Shown: piece after piece, positions 22,580-33,355 of the stretch
How positions within the stretch are numbered: position 1 is the first letter of the stretch
How the letters are laid out: the number at the start of each line of letters is the position of its first letter
Origin: Microcebus murinus
Lineage: Eukaryota; Chordata; Mammalia; Primates; Cheirogaleidae
Length of the DNA stretch: 64,000 bases
Direction of reading: 5' to 3'
Assembly (NCBI RefSeq): GCF_040939455.1
Contig: NC_134116.1
Coordinates: 71,937,900 to 72,001,899, forward strand
Program-made: the position numbers and the translations under genes
Notes under the pieces: generated by a model
The model's database searches: none
Told to the model about the DNA's origin: nothing
Seen by the model: the letters and a program-made list of their open reading frames with translations, nothing else

Positions 22580-22829
22580 GGGAAGACAAATCTGACTGGT
22601 AAAGATAATGAGTTTGCTTTGATCAGGGTGACTGTGATAGTCAAGTAGAAGTCGGAAATCTGAGACTAGAACTTGGAAAGAGGACCAGGGTGGATTTTCA
22701 GGAGAGGTGCAGAGTGTGGAAAGAGATGAGGATAACATCAGGAGAAAGTGGAACTCCTTGGCATGGATGAGATTGTAGGGAGCTGGTGTAGGAAGAAAAG
22801 AGAAGAGGTTAGTGTGCAGATCTTTGGGG

Positions 22830-22891
<62 letters not shown>

Positions 22892-23080
22892 GAGGAAGGA
22901 GAAAGAAGGAAACTGAACAAAGAAAACCAAAAGTAATTTAATAAGGGTATATCCAAGGGAAAAAAGAATTTCAGATGAGAATCAGTGGTCAAAAAGTATT
23001 AAACTTTGAAGAGGAGATGGAAATGTTTAGGAGAAGTGAATGAATATATACTGACCTCCAGAAGATGATCACGATTTAAT
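22580..23080. repeat. Ancient interspersed repeat, family uncertain
   Basis: The phrases ggcatggatgagattgtagg with gaagaaaagagaagagg, and later tatccaagggaaaaaagaat with cagtggtcaaaaagtatt, recall a purine-rich mammalian repeat often seen beside L2. A (TA)n tract splits it. I cannot name the family. Confidence 0.4.
22833..22888. repeat. (AT)n microsatellite
   Basis: Fifty-six bases of perfect alternating AT, likely polymorphic. The YIYIYI open frame across it is an artefact. Confidence 0.97.
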
Positions 23081-23220
23081 TTCTAAAAATTAATGCATCT
23101 AGTAACATAACAACATTGAAGAGAGCAGTTGGGTAGCTGTCATGAGCCAGAGAGTGATTGTAAGATACTGTCCTAAACTGTTCTCAAGAAGTTGAGGACC
23201 AGTTGATCCCTGACGGGGTT

Positions 23221-23402
23221 CACTTGCTTTTTATCACAGCAACTGCTCCAAATCTAGCTTCACAAGAAATGGCCTCATGGAAAGGAATGTCGTTGAGAGG
23301 ATCTCATGGTGAAAGCCTGAACTTCCTCCAACTAGTAGTTTGCCCAGGGTCTGACCGATGTCCAGTGTTGCTGTGAGTCACCTCAAGGTCAAACACTAAA
23401 AT
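23221..23402 (+). mobile_element. Partial second copy of the hAT-like element
   Basis: This segment matches 24738-24893 in the same orientation, sharing tgctttttatcaca, agcttcacaagaaatg, ggatctcatggtgaaagc, aactagtagtttgc and ttgctgtgag. It keeps about 13-15 bp (gaatgtcgttgag) that the other copy lacks. Flanks do not match, so it is a separate insertion fragment and not a tandem duplication. Confidence 0.7.
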
Positions 23403-24225
23403 CATTCCAGTACCAGGGAATTCAAACTAGTAAAGATTTCTCTTCCCGTGTATCCAAATAGATGTGCCTTCCCGGGCAGCTTCCTTATGCTCAGGGTTTC
23501 CCCGCCATATTGCAAGGAGCTCAGGACTCCCAAGGAAGATTGTTACTGAAAGCTCCTGACTTAGTACTCAAAAGTTTGGAAATCTCTGTGTATGTACAAA
23601 AGCTTAAGGGGATTTACTGGGATGAAATACTGAGATCTGCTACTCTGCACAGGAGATTTTCCTCAAAATCTCTAACCCTCAACCAACCATGTGTTTTCAC
23701 CAGACTCAGCAGCCCCCTGAAGCCTCATCCTTCCATACCCCTTGCCACAGAAATACCAACAGCGCGTGTGCGTGGGTCCTGCTGCTGTCAGGTCAGCAAA
23801 TCAGATTCCTGTCGAAGATCTGGGACCATGCCTAACTGGCCAGCCAGAAATCTCATCTTCTGAAAGAAATGATAGGATGCAGTCTCAACACTCTGAAATG
23901 TTCAATAATAGAACGATTCCATTTTCAGAATTACAAGGCATTGTGGGTTCTCCAGAATGCCAAAGATAAAGACAATGCATGAATCATTCAAAATCTGCAA
24001 TGAAAACAGTTAAGTTTGCATCATTTTAAAAGTATAGAATAAGCTTCAAGACAGAAAGATGTATGCATGCATGTATTTATGTAAATTAACTTTGGGGGTG
24101 TTTTTGCCCTCGTTGGGTCATTGCTGTATTTTTTCATTCAAACTGTGAGATTGGCCTGATGTTAATTTACTAACTGAATATCCACATGCACAAGCACACC
24201 TGCTACTTTAGGATGTGTACTGCTG
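23403..24225. other. Unassigned stretch
   Basis: No recognisable gene. The open frame at 23462-23863 (133 codons) has no known domain or exon-like boundary that I can support. A tgcatgcatgtattt run at about 24062 is minor. Confidence 0.4.
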
Positions 24226-24367
24226 CAGTGTTCTTCAGACTTAAACGTGCAATAGAATCACCTGGAGGCCTGATCAAAACACAGATCACTGCCCCACCCT
24301 CAGAGTTTCTGAGTCAGTAAGTCTGGAGCGGGCCCAAGAATTTGCATTTGTACCAAGTTCTCATGTG
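24226..24367 (+). mobile_element. MER20 (hAT-Charlie), left part
   Basis: The left part runs cagtgttcttcagactt, gcaatagaatcacctggagg, acacagatcactgccccacc, cagagtttctgagtcagtaa and gaatttgcatttgtaccaag, matching MER20 in order. It stops at ctcatgtg. The rest of MER20 resumes at 24971. Confidence 0.88.
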
Positions 24368-24970
24368 AGAGGCTCCAAACTTCTTTGTTTATGGTGTCCT
24401 CCATACGTGTCTCAGTAATTTTTTCACAGCCCCCTTAGGGGGGAATGCCAGACTTCTCTGGTAGCCCTATAACTAGGCCAAAAGAAGTACCTAACAGTTG
24501 CACTTATTAAGTAGTTAGGTTAAAACAAGAAGTATCTGTGTCCTAACAACTTAGTAGCTATATTTTTAATACCCTAAATTGAAAGAAAAATATTTTATTT
24601 CATTATTAATAACCACAATTACTTAATAATTGTGGGATGATGGGTGCCCTGGCTGGACACTGCACAGTTTCTTAAACCTGAGAATCAGATTGGCTCTCAC
24701 AACCCTTATTTTCTGTTCAACACTGATTTACACACAGCACCTGCTTTTTATCACAACAACTGCCAAAAACCCAGCTTCACAAGAAATGACCACACGGAAA
24801 GGATCTCATGGTGAAAGCATGAACTACCTTGAACTAGTAGTTTGCTCAGCGTCTGACAGATGTACAGTATTGCTGTGAGCAATCTCAAAATTTTAAAATA
24901 TCCCACCGCACCCCTGTGAGTTTGCTGCAGTGCTGTAGCGTGTCCTGGTGCACATTTGGGGAACTAGAGG
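24368..24970 (+). mobile_element. hAT-like transposon nested in MER20
   Basis: About 600 bp separates the two halves of MER20. The ends are imperfect inverted repeats: agaggctccaaac at the left, and cctctagttccccaaa as the reverse complement of the right end. Both resemble the hAT-Charlie terminus CAGTGGTTCCCCAAAC. The flanks ctcatgtg and ctcaagta form an imperfect (6 of 8) 8-bp duplication of the MER20 target. An internal part is also present at 23221-23402. No transposase frame is seen, so it is nonautonomous or internally deleted. Family not named. Confidence 0.65.
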
Positions 24971-25022
24971 CTCAAGTATTGCTGCCGGTTCTGGTTTGAG
25001 CACCCCACTTTGAGAGCCACTA
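24971..25022 (+). mobile_element. MER20, right part
   Basis: The word gtattgctgccggttctgg with ccccactttgagagccact continues MER20 to its right terminus (CACTTTGAGAACCACTG). Confidence 0.8.
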
Positions 25023-25289
25023 TAATGGCTCAAAGAGACATAAGGAGGGAACATTCTGAGCTGTTTTATATTTTCTATGATAATACTTACGGTCCTTAAA
25101 ATGTTAAAAAGCAAGAAATGCAAATAAATACATGCAGATTTACCACTAATGACTTTTTAGTACAGCAGAGAAACTAAACAGGGAAGAAATTAGAGAATGA
25201 AGAAGGATAACTTGAAGAGTTGTGTGCGATTGTTGCCATGGAGCACTTACAGAGCAACTTTTTTCTTTATAGCTTTTTTCAGTCATAAG
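25023..25289. other. Unassigned stretch
   Basis: No gene or repeat recognised. Confidence 0.4.
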
Positions 25290-25440
25290 TAATTAAGCCT
25301 GGCAATCCCAGTGAGCTTGGTACGATTGCTGTCTCCTGGCCTTACACACAGGAAACTGAGATATCATACTAGGTGACTTGCCTTAAGCCAAAGTGAGGTG
25401 AATTTCTTGGAGGCAGATTTTTATCGCAGGATTTGAGCTT
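25290..25440 (-). repeat. MIR-like SINE fragment
   Basis: The words caggaaactgagatatca, aggtgacttgccttaagcc and cgcaggatttgagc follow the antisense MIR order but are diverged. Confidence 0.6.
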
Positions 25441-26190
25441 TCTTTTTTTAAAAAAATGTTATAATCAACTGGCCTATCATTTCATATCACTCAAAAATTC
25501 CCTCACACTTCATAATTAATTTTCTCAAAAATCATGTGAGGTGAGTGACTATCAAGTAGCCTCCTGTTACAAATGAGGACTTCATGGCGAGCTGTGTCTG
25601 TGGGCAGGGGGAAGTGAGTGAAAGATTTGTGAGAGCCCAGTGAGTGGAACAGAGCAGACAGCGTGGTAAGTTTGAAGACACTAGCTACAGAGAGGGGGAC
25701 CTCTGAAAACAGCTGGGACTGCACTCCTGTACCCTCAAGAGCATCTTCTCAGAAGAACAAAATTCAAAGCCCCTTGAGGACAAAGGGACAGAGAAATGAG
25801 CTTATGACCAGAAAAGCAGGTACCAGTCAGTCGTACTCCACTTCCAGGGGGAGGTGTCCGGCATCTGCTTGACTGAATCACAGCATCAGCCAAGATCAAG
25901 AGACTCTATTCAGACACAACCGGCCTGGTATGTTTTTCTTAAGCCACGTGTGTGCATAAATATGGCCCTATGTGTCTTTGGCGCATCTGCAGCGTCTCCA
26001 ACAGTGAGTGGCTTGCGCATTGGGTGGTGCTTGATGTACATGGCTGAGATTTCTAGGGCATGGTGGCAAGGTGCTGGAGGTCAAGAGCGGAGATGAGAGA
26101 TTGTAAATTCAGTGATTGCTTTTTCATCTGCCCCAGAGTGTATAAGATTTAACACACTAACCAGTGATCTAGATGATTGAGCACAGAGTA
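25441..26190. other. Unassigned stretch
   Basis: No gene or clear repeat. The open frames at 25663-25872 and 25854-26096 lack recognisable domains. Confidence 0.4.
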
Positions 26191-27061
26191 CGGTCCGGCC
26201 TTCCACATTCCACAGGTTTCGCATTCACTGATTCAACGAATCCTGGATCAAAAGTACTTACAAGAGACAAAGCAATAAATAATACAAGTGAACAAACAAT
26301 ACAGTATAACCACTATTTACATAGCATGTTCACCTTGTTAAGTATTATAATAGTTAAAGTGTAAGTTTTGAAGCCTGGAAGTGTGAATCCTCCAACCTTG
26401 TTCTTCTTTTTTCAAGATTGTTTTGGCTAGTCTGGGTCTCTTACAATTACCTATGAATTTTAGGATCAGCTTTTCCATGTCTGCAAAAAAGGCAGTTGGA
26501 TATTTGATAGAGATTGTGTTGAATCTGTTGATCAGTTTCAAAGCATTTATGTCTTAATAATATTAAGTCTTCCAATCCATAAACATAGACTATCTTTCCA
26601 TTTATTGAGGTCTTCTTTATTTCAACAATGTCTGCTGGTCAAAACAAACACCCACAATTCTTTGAGAATAAGGTCCATTCTGCGCCCTCTGGTTTTGAGA
26701 ACCTATACTAAGAATACAGGCTGTTGTCTTCCAGGCTGTCACCAAGGTGGGGAGAGGGGAATGGTGCTCAGGCACATTAAAACACCATGATGTCTTCCTA
26801 CTAGGATTCAGCTGGTTTTTTCATGATTAAGCATTTACCTCATTGCTATAAACATTTGATTAGTTTCCAGAGTGCCAATAAAGTTGATTCTAACAAAAAA
26901 AAAAAATAAAGATAATTTAAAGTATACTAGAGGATGTGCATAGGTTATATGCAAATGTTACACCGTTTTATATCAGAGACTTGAACATCTGTAGATTTTG
27001 GCATGGAGTTGGTGGGGGCTGGAACCAAGCACCCACAGATACCAAGGGGTTGTCATCACTG
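26191..27061 (+). mobile_element. Tigger-like DNA transposon split by an L1
   Basis: The left half (26191-26346) runs from cggtccggccttccaca to aacaatacagtataaccact and atttacatagcatg. The right half (26924-27061) contains atgcaaatgttacaccg, ttttatatcagagacttgaa and cacccacagataccaagg and ends ...cactg. Both halves match the complete copy at 42149-42464. A TA dinucleotide flanks each end, as expected for TcMar elements. Confidence 0.83.
26361..26909 (+). mobile_element. L1 with inverted 5' segment, inside Tigger
   Basis: Positions 26361-26635 are L1 ORF2 in antisense (caagattgttttggctagtc, gggtctcttacaattac, gattgtgttgaatctgttga). Positions 26636-26909 run forward and end in an A-rich tail (26895-26909). 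Flanking words ataatagttaaagt (26347-26360) and agataatttaaagt (26910-26923) look like a 14-bp target duplication. An inverted 5' part with a forward 3' tail is the usual product of twin priming in L1 insertion. The identity of the forward part as L1 3' UTR is inferred. Confidence 0.7.
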
Positions 27062-27139
27062 TATACTAAGACAACACTGAATCGTGAGGTGGTTAAAATC
27101 TTCAAAGTTTCAGGTAATGTTCAGTTGTCTTGAAAAGTT

Positions 27140-27300
27140 AGAGCAATGCCCTGGGCCTGGTCAGAAAGAACACCTACAATTTGAGTCTCAACTTTGCCCC
27201 TGCTGGCCATGTGACCAAGCCATTCTTTAAATAGTCAGTTTCCTGCCTCTTGGGTCTATATGGAGCTCCAAAGTGAGATAGTACATGTGAGAGCATGCTG
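27140..27300 (+). repeat. MIR SINE fragment
   Basis: The words gagtctcaactttgcccctg, ggccatgtgaccaagccatt and gtcagtttcctgcctcttgg follow the sense MIR order. Confidence 0.75.
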
Positions 27301-28079
27301 CAATTTTTTTGATCGTGCACCCTTCAACTTGAGGTTGAGATGAGGACCCAAACCACAACTCCTCCAAATCCGCTCTTCCTTCTATCCCATACTCATACTG
27401 CAGGGCTCTCCAACTCCCATTCCTACAGGGCAGTGATGCAGCCTGAGTAAGCCCCCATGGGTGCATTGCAGAAGTCCTAGGACTGTAAAGCTCGGGGGCA
27501 CACGTCAAGTCTAAAGAAAGCCACTCAGCTACCACCTTTGTACAACATGCTGCACAGTAAGGGGCCGGCCCTGCTCTCCTGAATATCTTCAGCCCTCCCC
27601 AGAGCCTGATGCAGGCTGCTCAGTCAGCAGCTCTAGCGCCTGGCCAGCTGCTCATTACTGCTCCCGGCACCCTGCTGTTGAGACCCTTTCTTACTATGTC
27701 TTGCCCTTGGGATAAATTCCTAAGTTATAGCTGTCCTTTATAGTTATTCTGCCCAACTAAGATGCAGAACTTTCAGTTTTAAAACTGGGATGGTAGATCA
27801 CCCTATGTATGGCACAGCTTAAATTCTGTCTCCTTCAAAACTAATGTCCCAATCTCTCCAATAGGATATAATTATCATTGTCTCTCTTCCTTATATGCCC
27901 ACGGCATTCTGATTATGCCTCTATCTTAGCCCTTCTCAGGCATTAGAATTCTTTTCCAAATGTTTCTGTTTCCTTCACCAGATTTTTAGCATCTTACAGT
28001 GGTGGTTCTCATATCCTCCATGTGCCCAGCGGGGGCTGTGCCCATCAGGGGTACTTAAGTACTTAGTGAACCAAAGAAA
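27301..28079. other. Unassigned stretch
   Basis: No gene recognised. The word ggtggttctcatatcctcc at about 28002 resembles a hAT terminus but cannot be followed further. Confidence 0.4.
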
Positions 28080-29130
28080 TTAATCATTCGGATGCAAAAT
28101 GAGTAAAGGCTGACCTTAGACGTCACAGTGGGCTAAATAAACAGTGTTTTAGAAGAGATAATGTGATTCTCAGATGAATCAACATGAGGATAACAGGAAA
28201 TAAGCTGAGATTTCAGCAAAAGAGAATTCCCTGCATCAAAAAGCAGCCCTTGACCGGAAAGGGCCATGAAAACAAGTGGGTATATCTTGCGAAAGGAGAT
28301 TATAACATCTCTACTCTCAAAATCATTAAACAGTGTCCCACCATCCATGTATCTTGATTTAAAATGAAGATTTTTCTGAAATAAGGGGCTGGACAAAGTC
28401 GTGTTGGAGACGGTATTCAGGCAGGCTGCCTCCCGGAACTCTGGGCCGGGATGAGTTTTCCGCCTGTCTCCACCAGAGAGGCCACACCCATTTCTCTTTT
28501 TAAGCAAGGTAAGATGTGCATGTACTGGCTTTTTCCTGTCCTTGGGTTGTGATTGTTTAGGTCTAGAAATCAGGAGTGTGAGAGTAAAGCTAACTAGCCA
28601 CAGATGATCCTCTTACATTATAGCTGAATACTTTTCCCATACAGGATTTATTTGGGGACACTCAGACTTGGTGAATTACCATTTGCCGTGGTCTTCACTG
28701 AAGAACAACGTTTCCAATCCCCTTCTTCCCCATGTGGACTGACCATCTGCTCCCAATAATTGCAAATGCACTTCCAGGACTCATAAAGTCTCCCTGTGTT
28801 CTCGCATGTCTTTGAAATGCCTCGGGCGACTGTCCTCCTCTCCAATGGAGGGGCCAGGGCAGCGGGCAACAGCTGTGGGATGCACTGGGGTTTGTCTCTG
28901 CTCCGTTCCTGGCAGCAGGCAACAGCCACCCAGCCACTCTCCAAAAAAGCCTGCAAATTGTAAACCCATTAAGGCTTAACTCCTGGGGGACAACAAAGAG
29001 AACTGCCTTTGAATGTGAGCTCTGTGTGACTCAGAGAGGCTTCTGGCAGACGGGCTTGTCCTCAGGGCCAGGGTGATGTGTAGGGAAAGTTACAAGCTTC
29101 TGAGGGAATATTTTCACAGGTTTTCCAAAC
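28080..29130. promoter_or_regulatory. Candidate conserved noncoding block
   Basis: One kilobase with no recognisable repeat, moderate GC content and scattered CpGs (gacgtcacag at 28109, cctcccggaact, gggccgggatgag, ctcgggcgactg). A CRE-type word tagacgtcaca is at 28107-28117. Several open frames of about 80-124 codons on the minus strand overlap in different frames and share no domain. The regulatory role is inferred from texture. Confidence 0.3.
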
Positions 29131-29229
29131 AAAGGGTTCTCTCTTCCAACCCCATACAACTCTCTTCTGATTGCTAATTATCCAAAGCTAGTGAAAAACA
29201 GGCCATTTCTGTAAATAGACTAGAAGCAA

Positions 29230-29305
29230 CGCGTGCGTGTGCATGTATGTGTGTGTGTGTGTGTACGTGCGTGTGCTTGCTCGTGCGCTCGCGTGTGCAT
29301 GCATG
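29230..29305. repeat. GT/GC alternating purine-pyrimidine tract
   Basis: Seventy-six bases rich in gcgtgcgtgtgcatg words, almost entirely alternating purine and pyrimidine. Such sequence can adopt Z-DNA under supercoiling. Confidence 0.92.
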
Positions 29306-29479
29306 GCACAGTGGATGTGAGTTTTAATGTTTTTTGTTTCTGTTTATATTTGTTTGAGGAGGCCATGACATAAAGCCCTGTTTTGAGTATAACGAGATGG
29401 GAAGGGGACTGTCACAGGGCATGTCATCCTTCTAGTAATTTTTCCAGTACTCACACAGTCTTGCAGTTGAGTTTGCAAA
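29306..29479. other. Unassigned stretch
   Basis: No gene or repeat recognised. Confidence 0.4.
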
Positions 29480-29760
29480 TCGGATGTGTTACATGTTTTG
29501 CTTTAAGTCGCCCTCTTTCCCCTTAAGTGGTGAGTTACCACAATCTTCACTGTGGGGTCTGTTTTGGTCTGTGTCCTCTCAGTGTCCTGGTCATATTTCA
29601 TCTGTCTTCCTTTGTTTACTTCCATAGAATCGCTATTTAGGAAGTCCCTTCTCGGCGCATCTGTCTTAAATTACTGTGTTGTTTACTTTCCCACCCGGGA
29701 ACTGACCCCTCTGTCCATTGCATGCCTTTTGGATTTAGGATGCATTTGAAGATCTGGGAG
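29480..29760. promoter_or_regulatory. Candidate regulatory block with two FOX-type sites
   Basis: A repeat-free segment with two identical ttgtttac words (29612-29619 and 29679-29686), which is the core recognised by forkhead factors. It also keeps ctcggcgcatct and cacccggg. Function is inferred. Confidence 0.28.
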
Positions 29761-30679
29761 CCCCTTTCCTCAAAAGCTCATACAGGCTGCTGGCAATTTT
29801 TACTTCGGCTGCTTCACCACTTGGTGCACCCTTCCGCCTAGTCAAAGCCTGCCAGAGCCTGGTGACCTTTTGGAATGGATGCTGAAGACTTCAAAACCCT
29901 ACTTTTAACTTTGCTGTTTTTCGGTTATATATCAGTAGTTTTGTAAGTTTTGCAATGTATTAGCTTGGAGTTTTGAAAGAGTGTTGCATTTTAATTATTT
30001 TATCCAAAATTATGATACTTATTGTGAAGTTACCTCTCCATTTGATCCTTACCTTACTGATGTTTAATCAATATTTCTTATTTGTTTTAATCCTGGCCTA
30101 TTTGGTTATGAGACTCTACGTGACGGGAAAAAAGATCTTCACAGGCCTCTAGTGGACATGTGGTGGAACTGCAGAAATCTTATATTCAAGTGTATGAAAC
30201 TATGGTGTGACCCGTATCAGAACTGGGCAATCCCAGAAATATGTTCTTCATTTCATATTTAATTTAAAGATAAATAATATGTTTGGAGGCAAGGAAAGTA
30301 AGAACAATGGTGGAATCAAACTTTTGGTTGACCTGAACCACAGAGTATTGAGTTGTCAACTGTTGCCTATTGTCAACTGAACTGAGTTTCTTTGACTCAA
30401 GAGTCCATATAGTCTCTGTTTTGTAATAGCAGCTTAATTTTAACTTCAAATAATAATTTTTAATCTACTGTACTCTTAATTCATTTTTAATCAATAATTT
30501 TTATCAAGAATTTGAAACATCTCTTAATAGATTCATGGTTTAAATAAGAAATAATTAGTTTAAATGTTTCATCTCAAAAGAGTTGAAAATAGTTTGTCTC
30601 TATAAAGAAATATATGTGGAAGTAATGTCCAGAGACAGCCTCATTCTCCTCCAGATACTAAAATCCATAAGAGTCCATC
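29761..30679. other. Unassigned AT-rich stretch
   Basis: No repeat or gene recognised. A CTCF-like word on the minus strand (ccactagaggcc, about 30146-30157) is weaker than the one at 10726. Confidence 0.4.
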
Positions 30680-31072
30680 AGAGTTCTCTCCCAGCCTTCA
30701 GTGATTTTCCAGAGCATTCCATGTACTCTTCATGCTTCCATGCCTTGCTTTCATGTTCCCTGAGCCTGAAATAGCTCCTCCCTTCCACCACTGCCCCACC
30801 TGGCAAAATTCTTTGTATCCTTGCAAATCCAAGTCAAATGCTATTTTTTATTTGCAGCTCCCCTCCACCACCACCTAAGTTTAAAACTGCGTTGTTCAGT
30901 TTCACTATTGCACATTCCATCTGTAATTGTAACTTGACTTGTAAAGGGCCTGTCTCTTTCTGCTGATGGGGCTTGAACTTCTCATATATTAATACAGTGT
31001 TGTGTTTAGCGACATTCTCATCATTACTTTATCCTCAGTACCTAACACAGCTCCTAACATTTAGTAAAGTTT
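30680..31072 (+). repeat. L2 LINE 3' end
   Basis: Sense L2 order: cttccatgccttgctttcat, cctgagcctgaaatagctcc, tccaagtcaaatgctatttt, gtaacttgacttgtaaaggg, atcctcagtacctaacacagc and acatttagtaaag. It is close to complete for the last 390 bp of the element. Confidence 0.85.
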
Positions 31073-31844
31073 TTTTTTTGTTTTTTTAACCGACTCCTAT
31101 TCCTTGTGGTGCCTGTCCTAGAAAAAACTGGGAGCAGGGAAGTACCCCTAATTTTGTTTTTAGTATCAGGTTCCCCTCCACAGTCATTTCCAACTTAAAG
31201 TGATTTACCTGAATTAACCTTTTCGGGAGGTATTTGAAATGTAAACCTTATCTTGATTTTGAAATGAAATGTTTCACCCTAGTGTTAAACAAGAACAGGA
31301 ATTTCAAGCAACTATGCCAGTGAGAGAGCTGTTTTGGAGAATGGAATGCCTAGCTCTAAATATGTAGTTAACAGCTATTTCTTCTCCCTAGGAATTAGAC
31401 TAGCTTCACTCTTTCTGGGGGTGGGGGAAGAACATCCATACCTCCTTTTGAATTAAACTTGCAAAGTATTCTCAAGGTATTGACATGGTAAGTAGTTCTG
31501 GAACAAATTAGCTATCTGTTTAAATCTGCATAGAGCTGAACCACCTGGGCTCATATTTTGAGCTCTATACAAAGACAGTAAGATTATTTTGAATCCATTA
31601 CTGCTAGACAGACCTTGAACTAAGAAAGAAAAGACTGAGGATGAAACTTTAAAGAGGATGGCTTTATGGCGAGTGATCTGATGTTACTTCACATTAGAGG
31701 GTTGAGCAAAGCTCACAGGTTGTGAGTGAAACTGATTCAATGCAACTGGTCACTGAGGCATTTTGTAGTAGCTGCTAAAGGGTTTTTGAAGTAGGACGAC
31801 ATTTGCTGAAAAAAACACACTTTGTTTAATTTTCTTTGGGGCAA
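31073..31844. other. Unassigned stretch
   Basis: Starts with a T-rich run (31071-31087). Otherwise no repeat or gene recognised. Confidence 0.4.
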
Positions 31845-31985
31845 GGTTTCTTAATCTGGTGAGCTCTTTTCTCTGTAAAACTTCAGAAATTATAAAGAAC
31901 AATGAATATACATATGTCATATGTTTAATGGAGAGAACTTTGATAGAATTCTTGAAAAATTAAAAAAAGGTTAAGAACTACTGTT
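31845..31985. mobile_element. Short hAT-Charlie-type relic
   Basis: The left end aaggtttcttaatctgg and right end aaaggttaagaactactg are imperfect inverted repeats of the kind seen in MER58/MER63-type elements. The 140-bp body is AT-rich. Family uncertain. Confidence 0.4.
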
Positions 31986-32321
31986 TTAAGAGAAAGTATG
32001 TTTTATAGTATGGGTTATATTAATAGACTTTTTGTCTAAACATTGCCTGGACTAGGATGAATATTGCATTTTTATATATTATCCAAATATTTGTTTACTA
32101 AATGTTCTTATCTGAATAATATAATTGAATTTGAAAACAATTGCCCAAATATCCTATCATTTATGGCGATAGCTGGCAGCAGTGTTTTACTAAAGACTTC
32201 TTGTACTTTTATGAGACAAAATTTAAGGAATTAGAGTGATGAGTTGGCTTGAAAGAACAACTTACAAAATAATGAAAAAACACAAGTAAAATTTATCTCT
32301 AAAAATAAGCTGTTTGGAGCC
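31986..32321. other. Unassigned AT-rich stretch
   Basis: No gene or repeat recognised. Confidence 0.4.
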
Positions 32322-32685
32322 TATATTAATCTGCTCAGACTGCAAAATACCGTAGACTGGGTAGCTTAAACAACAGAAATGTATTTTCTCACAGTTCTGG
32401 AGGCTGGAAGTCTGAGATCAGGTGCCAGCATGGTTGGATTCTGGTGAGGGCTCTCTTCTTGACTTGCAGATGGCCACTTCTTGCTGTGTCCTCATATTCC
32501 AGAGGGAAGACAAGTTGTCTGGTGTCTCTTCTTACAAGTGCACTAACCCCATCATGAGGGTCCCACCTTCATGACCTCATCTAACCCTAATTACTTCCCA
32601 AAGACCCCATCTTCAAAAATACAATCACTTTAGGGATCACATATGAATTTGTGGGGGGGGGGGGATACAGTTCAGTCCATATCAG
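32322..32685 (-). mobile_element. MLT1 (ERVL-MaLR) solo LTR
   Basis: An almost complete antisense MLT1 LTR contains agactgggtagcttaaacaac, ctcacagttctggaggctgg, tggccacttcttgctgtgtc, caagtgcactaaccccatca, ccaaagaccccatcttcaaa and ttcagtccatatca. A G12 run (32653-32664) replaces the usual shorter G stretch. No internal retroviral sequence is present. MaLR elements are ancient and nonautonomous. Confidence 0.93.
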
Positions 32686-33249
32686 AGCTTAAACAAGCCA
32701 TTTGATACAAGTGTTACTTCAGTTATGTAGTTTTCTAAATTTGTAATCAAATGTTGACATCAGAAAGAAATTACATACTAATATGAAGAGGAGGTTTTTT
32801 TTTTTTTCTTTTACTAAGGAAAGGATTTAGAGAGTAACACAAAGCAGTATTTTATAAAATAATAAAAAATTTCAATTAAAGGTAATTGTGCTTGAGGAAG
32901 TGAGAATGGTAGGTGTTTAATATCTCTAAATTCATAATACAGTGATACTTTGCTTATCCACAATTCACTTGTGTGGCAGCATCAGCTATATAGAAAAGAT
33001 CTAAAAACAAGCAGCATAAATGTTATGCACCAGAGATCTTGTGTTTTATTCATAGAACAACACCTGGCATCTTTACAACTTGGCTTATTTACTGTTACTT
33101 TACAAACAGTTCTAATAAGTTTTGTTTCCATACCTTTAGAGGATTAAAAACTAAAAAATTAGAAAATGTACAGGTGGCAGGTAGAAGTGGTGGCTGACTT
33201 GTTGATAGCAATAGAGAGGAAGAAAATAACCATAAAAAGCCAATCTGGC
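32686..33249. other. Unassigned AT-rich stretch
   Basis: No gene or repeat recognised. A T12 run lies at 32797-32808. Confidence 0.4.
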
Positions 33250-33355
33250 TCAAAAGCCCTACATGGCTGCCTGAGGTCTGGGATAGTGTTATTCCCCATG
33301 TATTCCCAGTTTCTGCTATAGCAATTGATACATGTTTGTTGAATGAATTAATATT
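33250..33355 (+). repeat. L2 LINE 3' tail
   Basis: The phrases ctgaggtctgggatagtgtt and tgatacatgtttgttgaatga match the end of L2. Confidence 0.72.
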
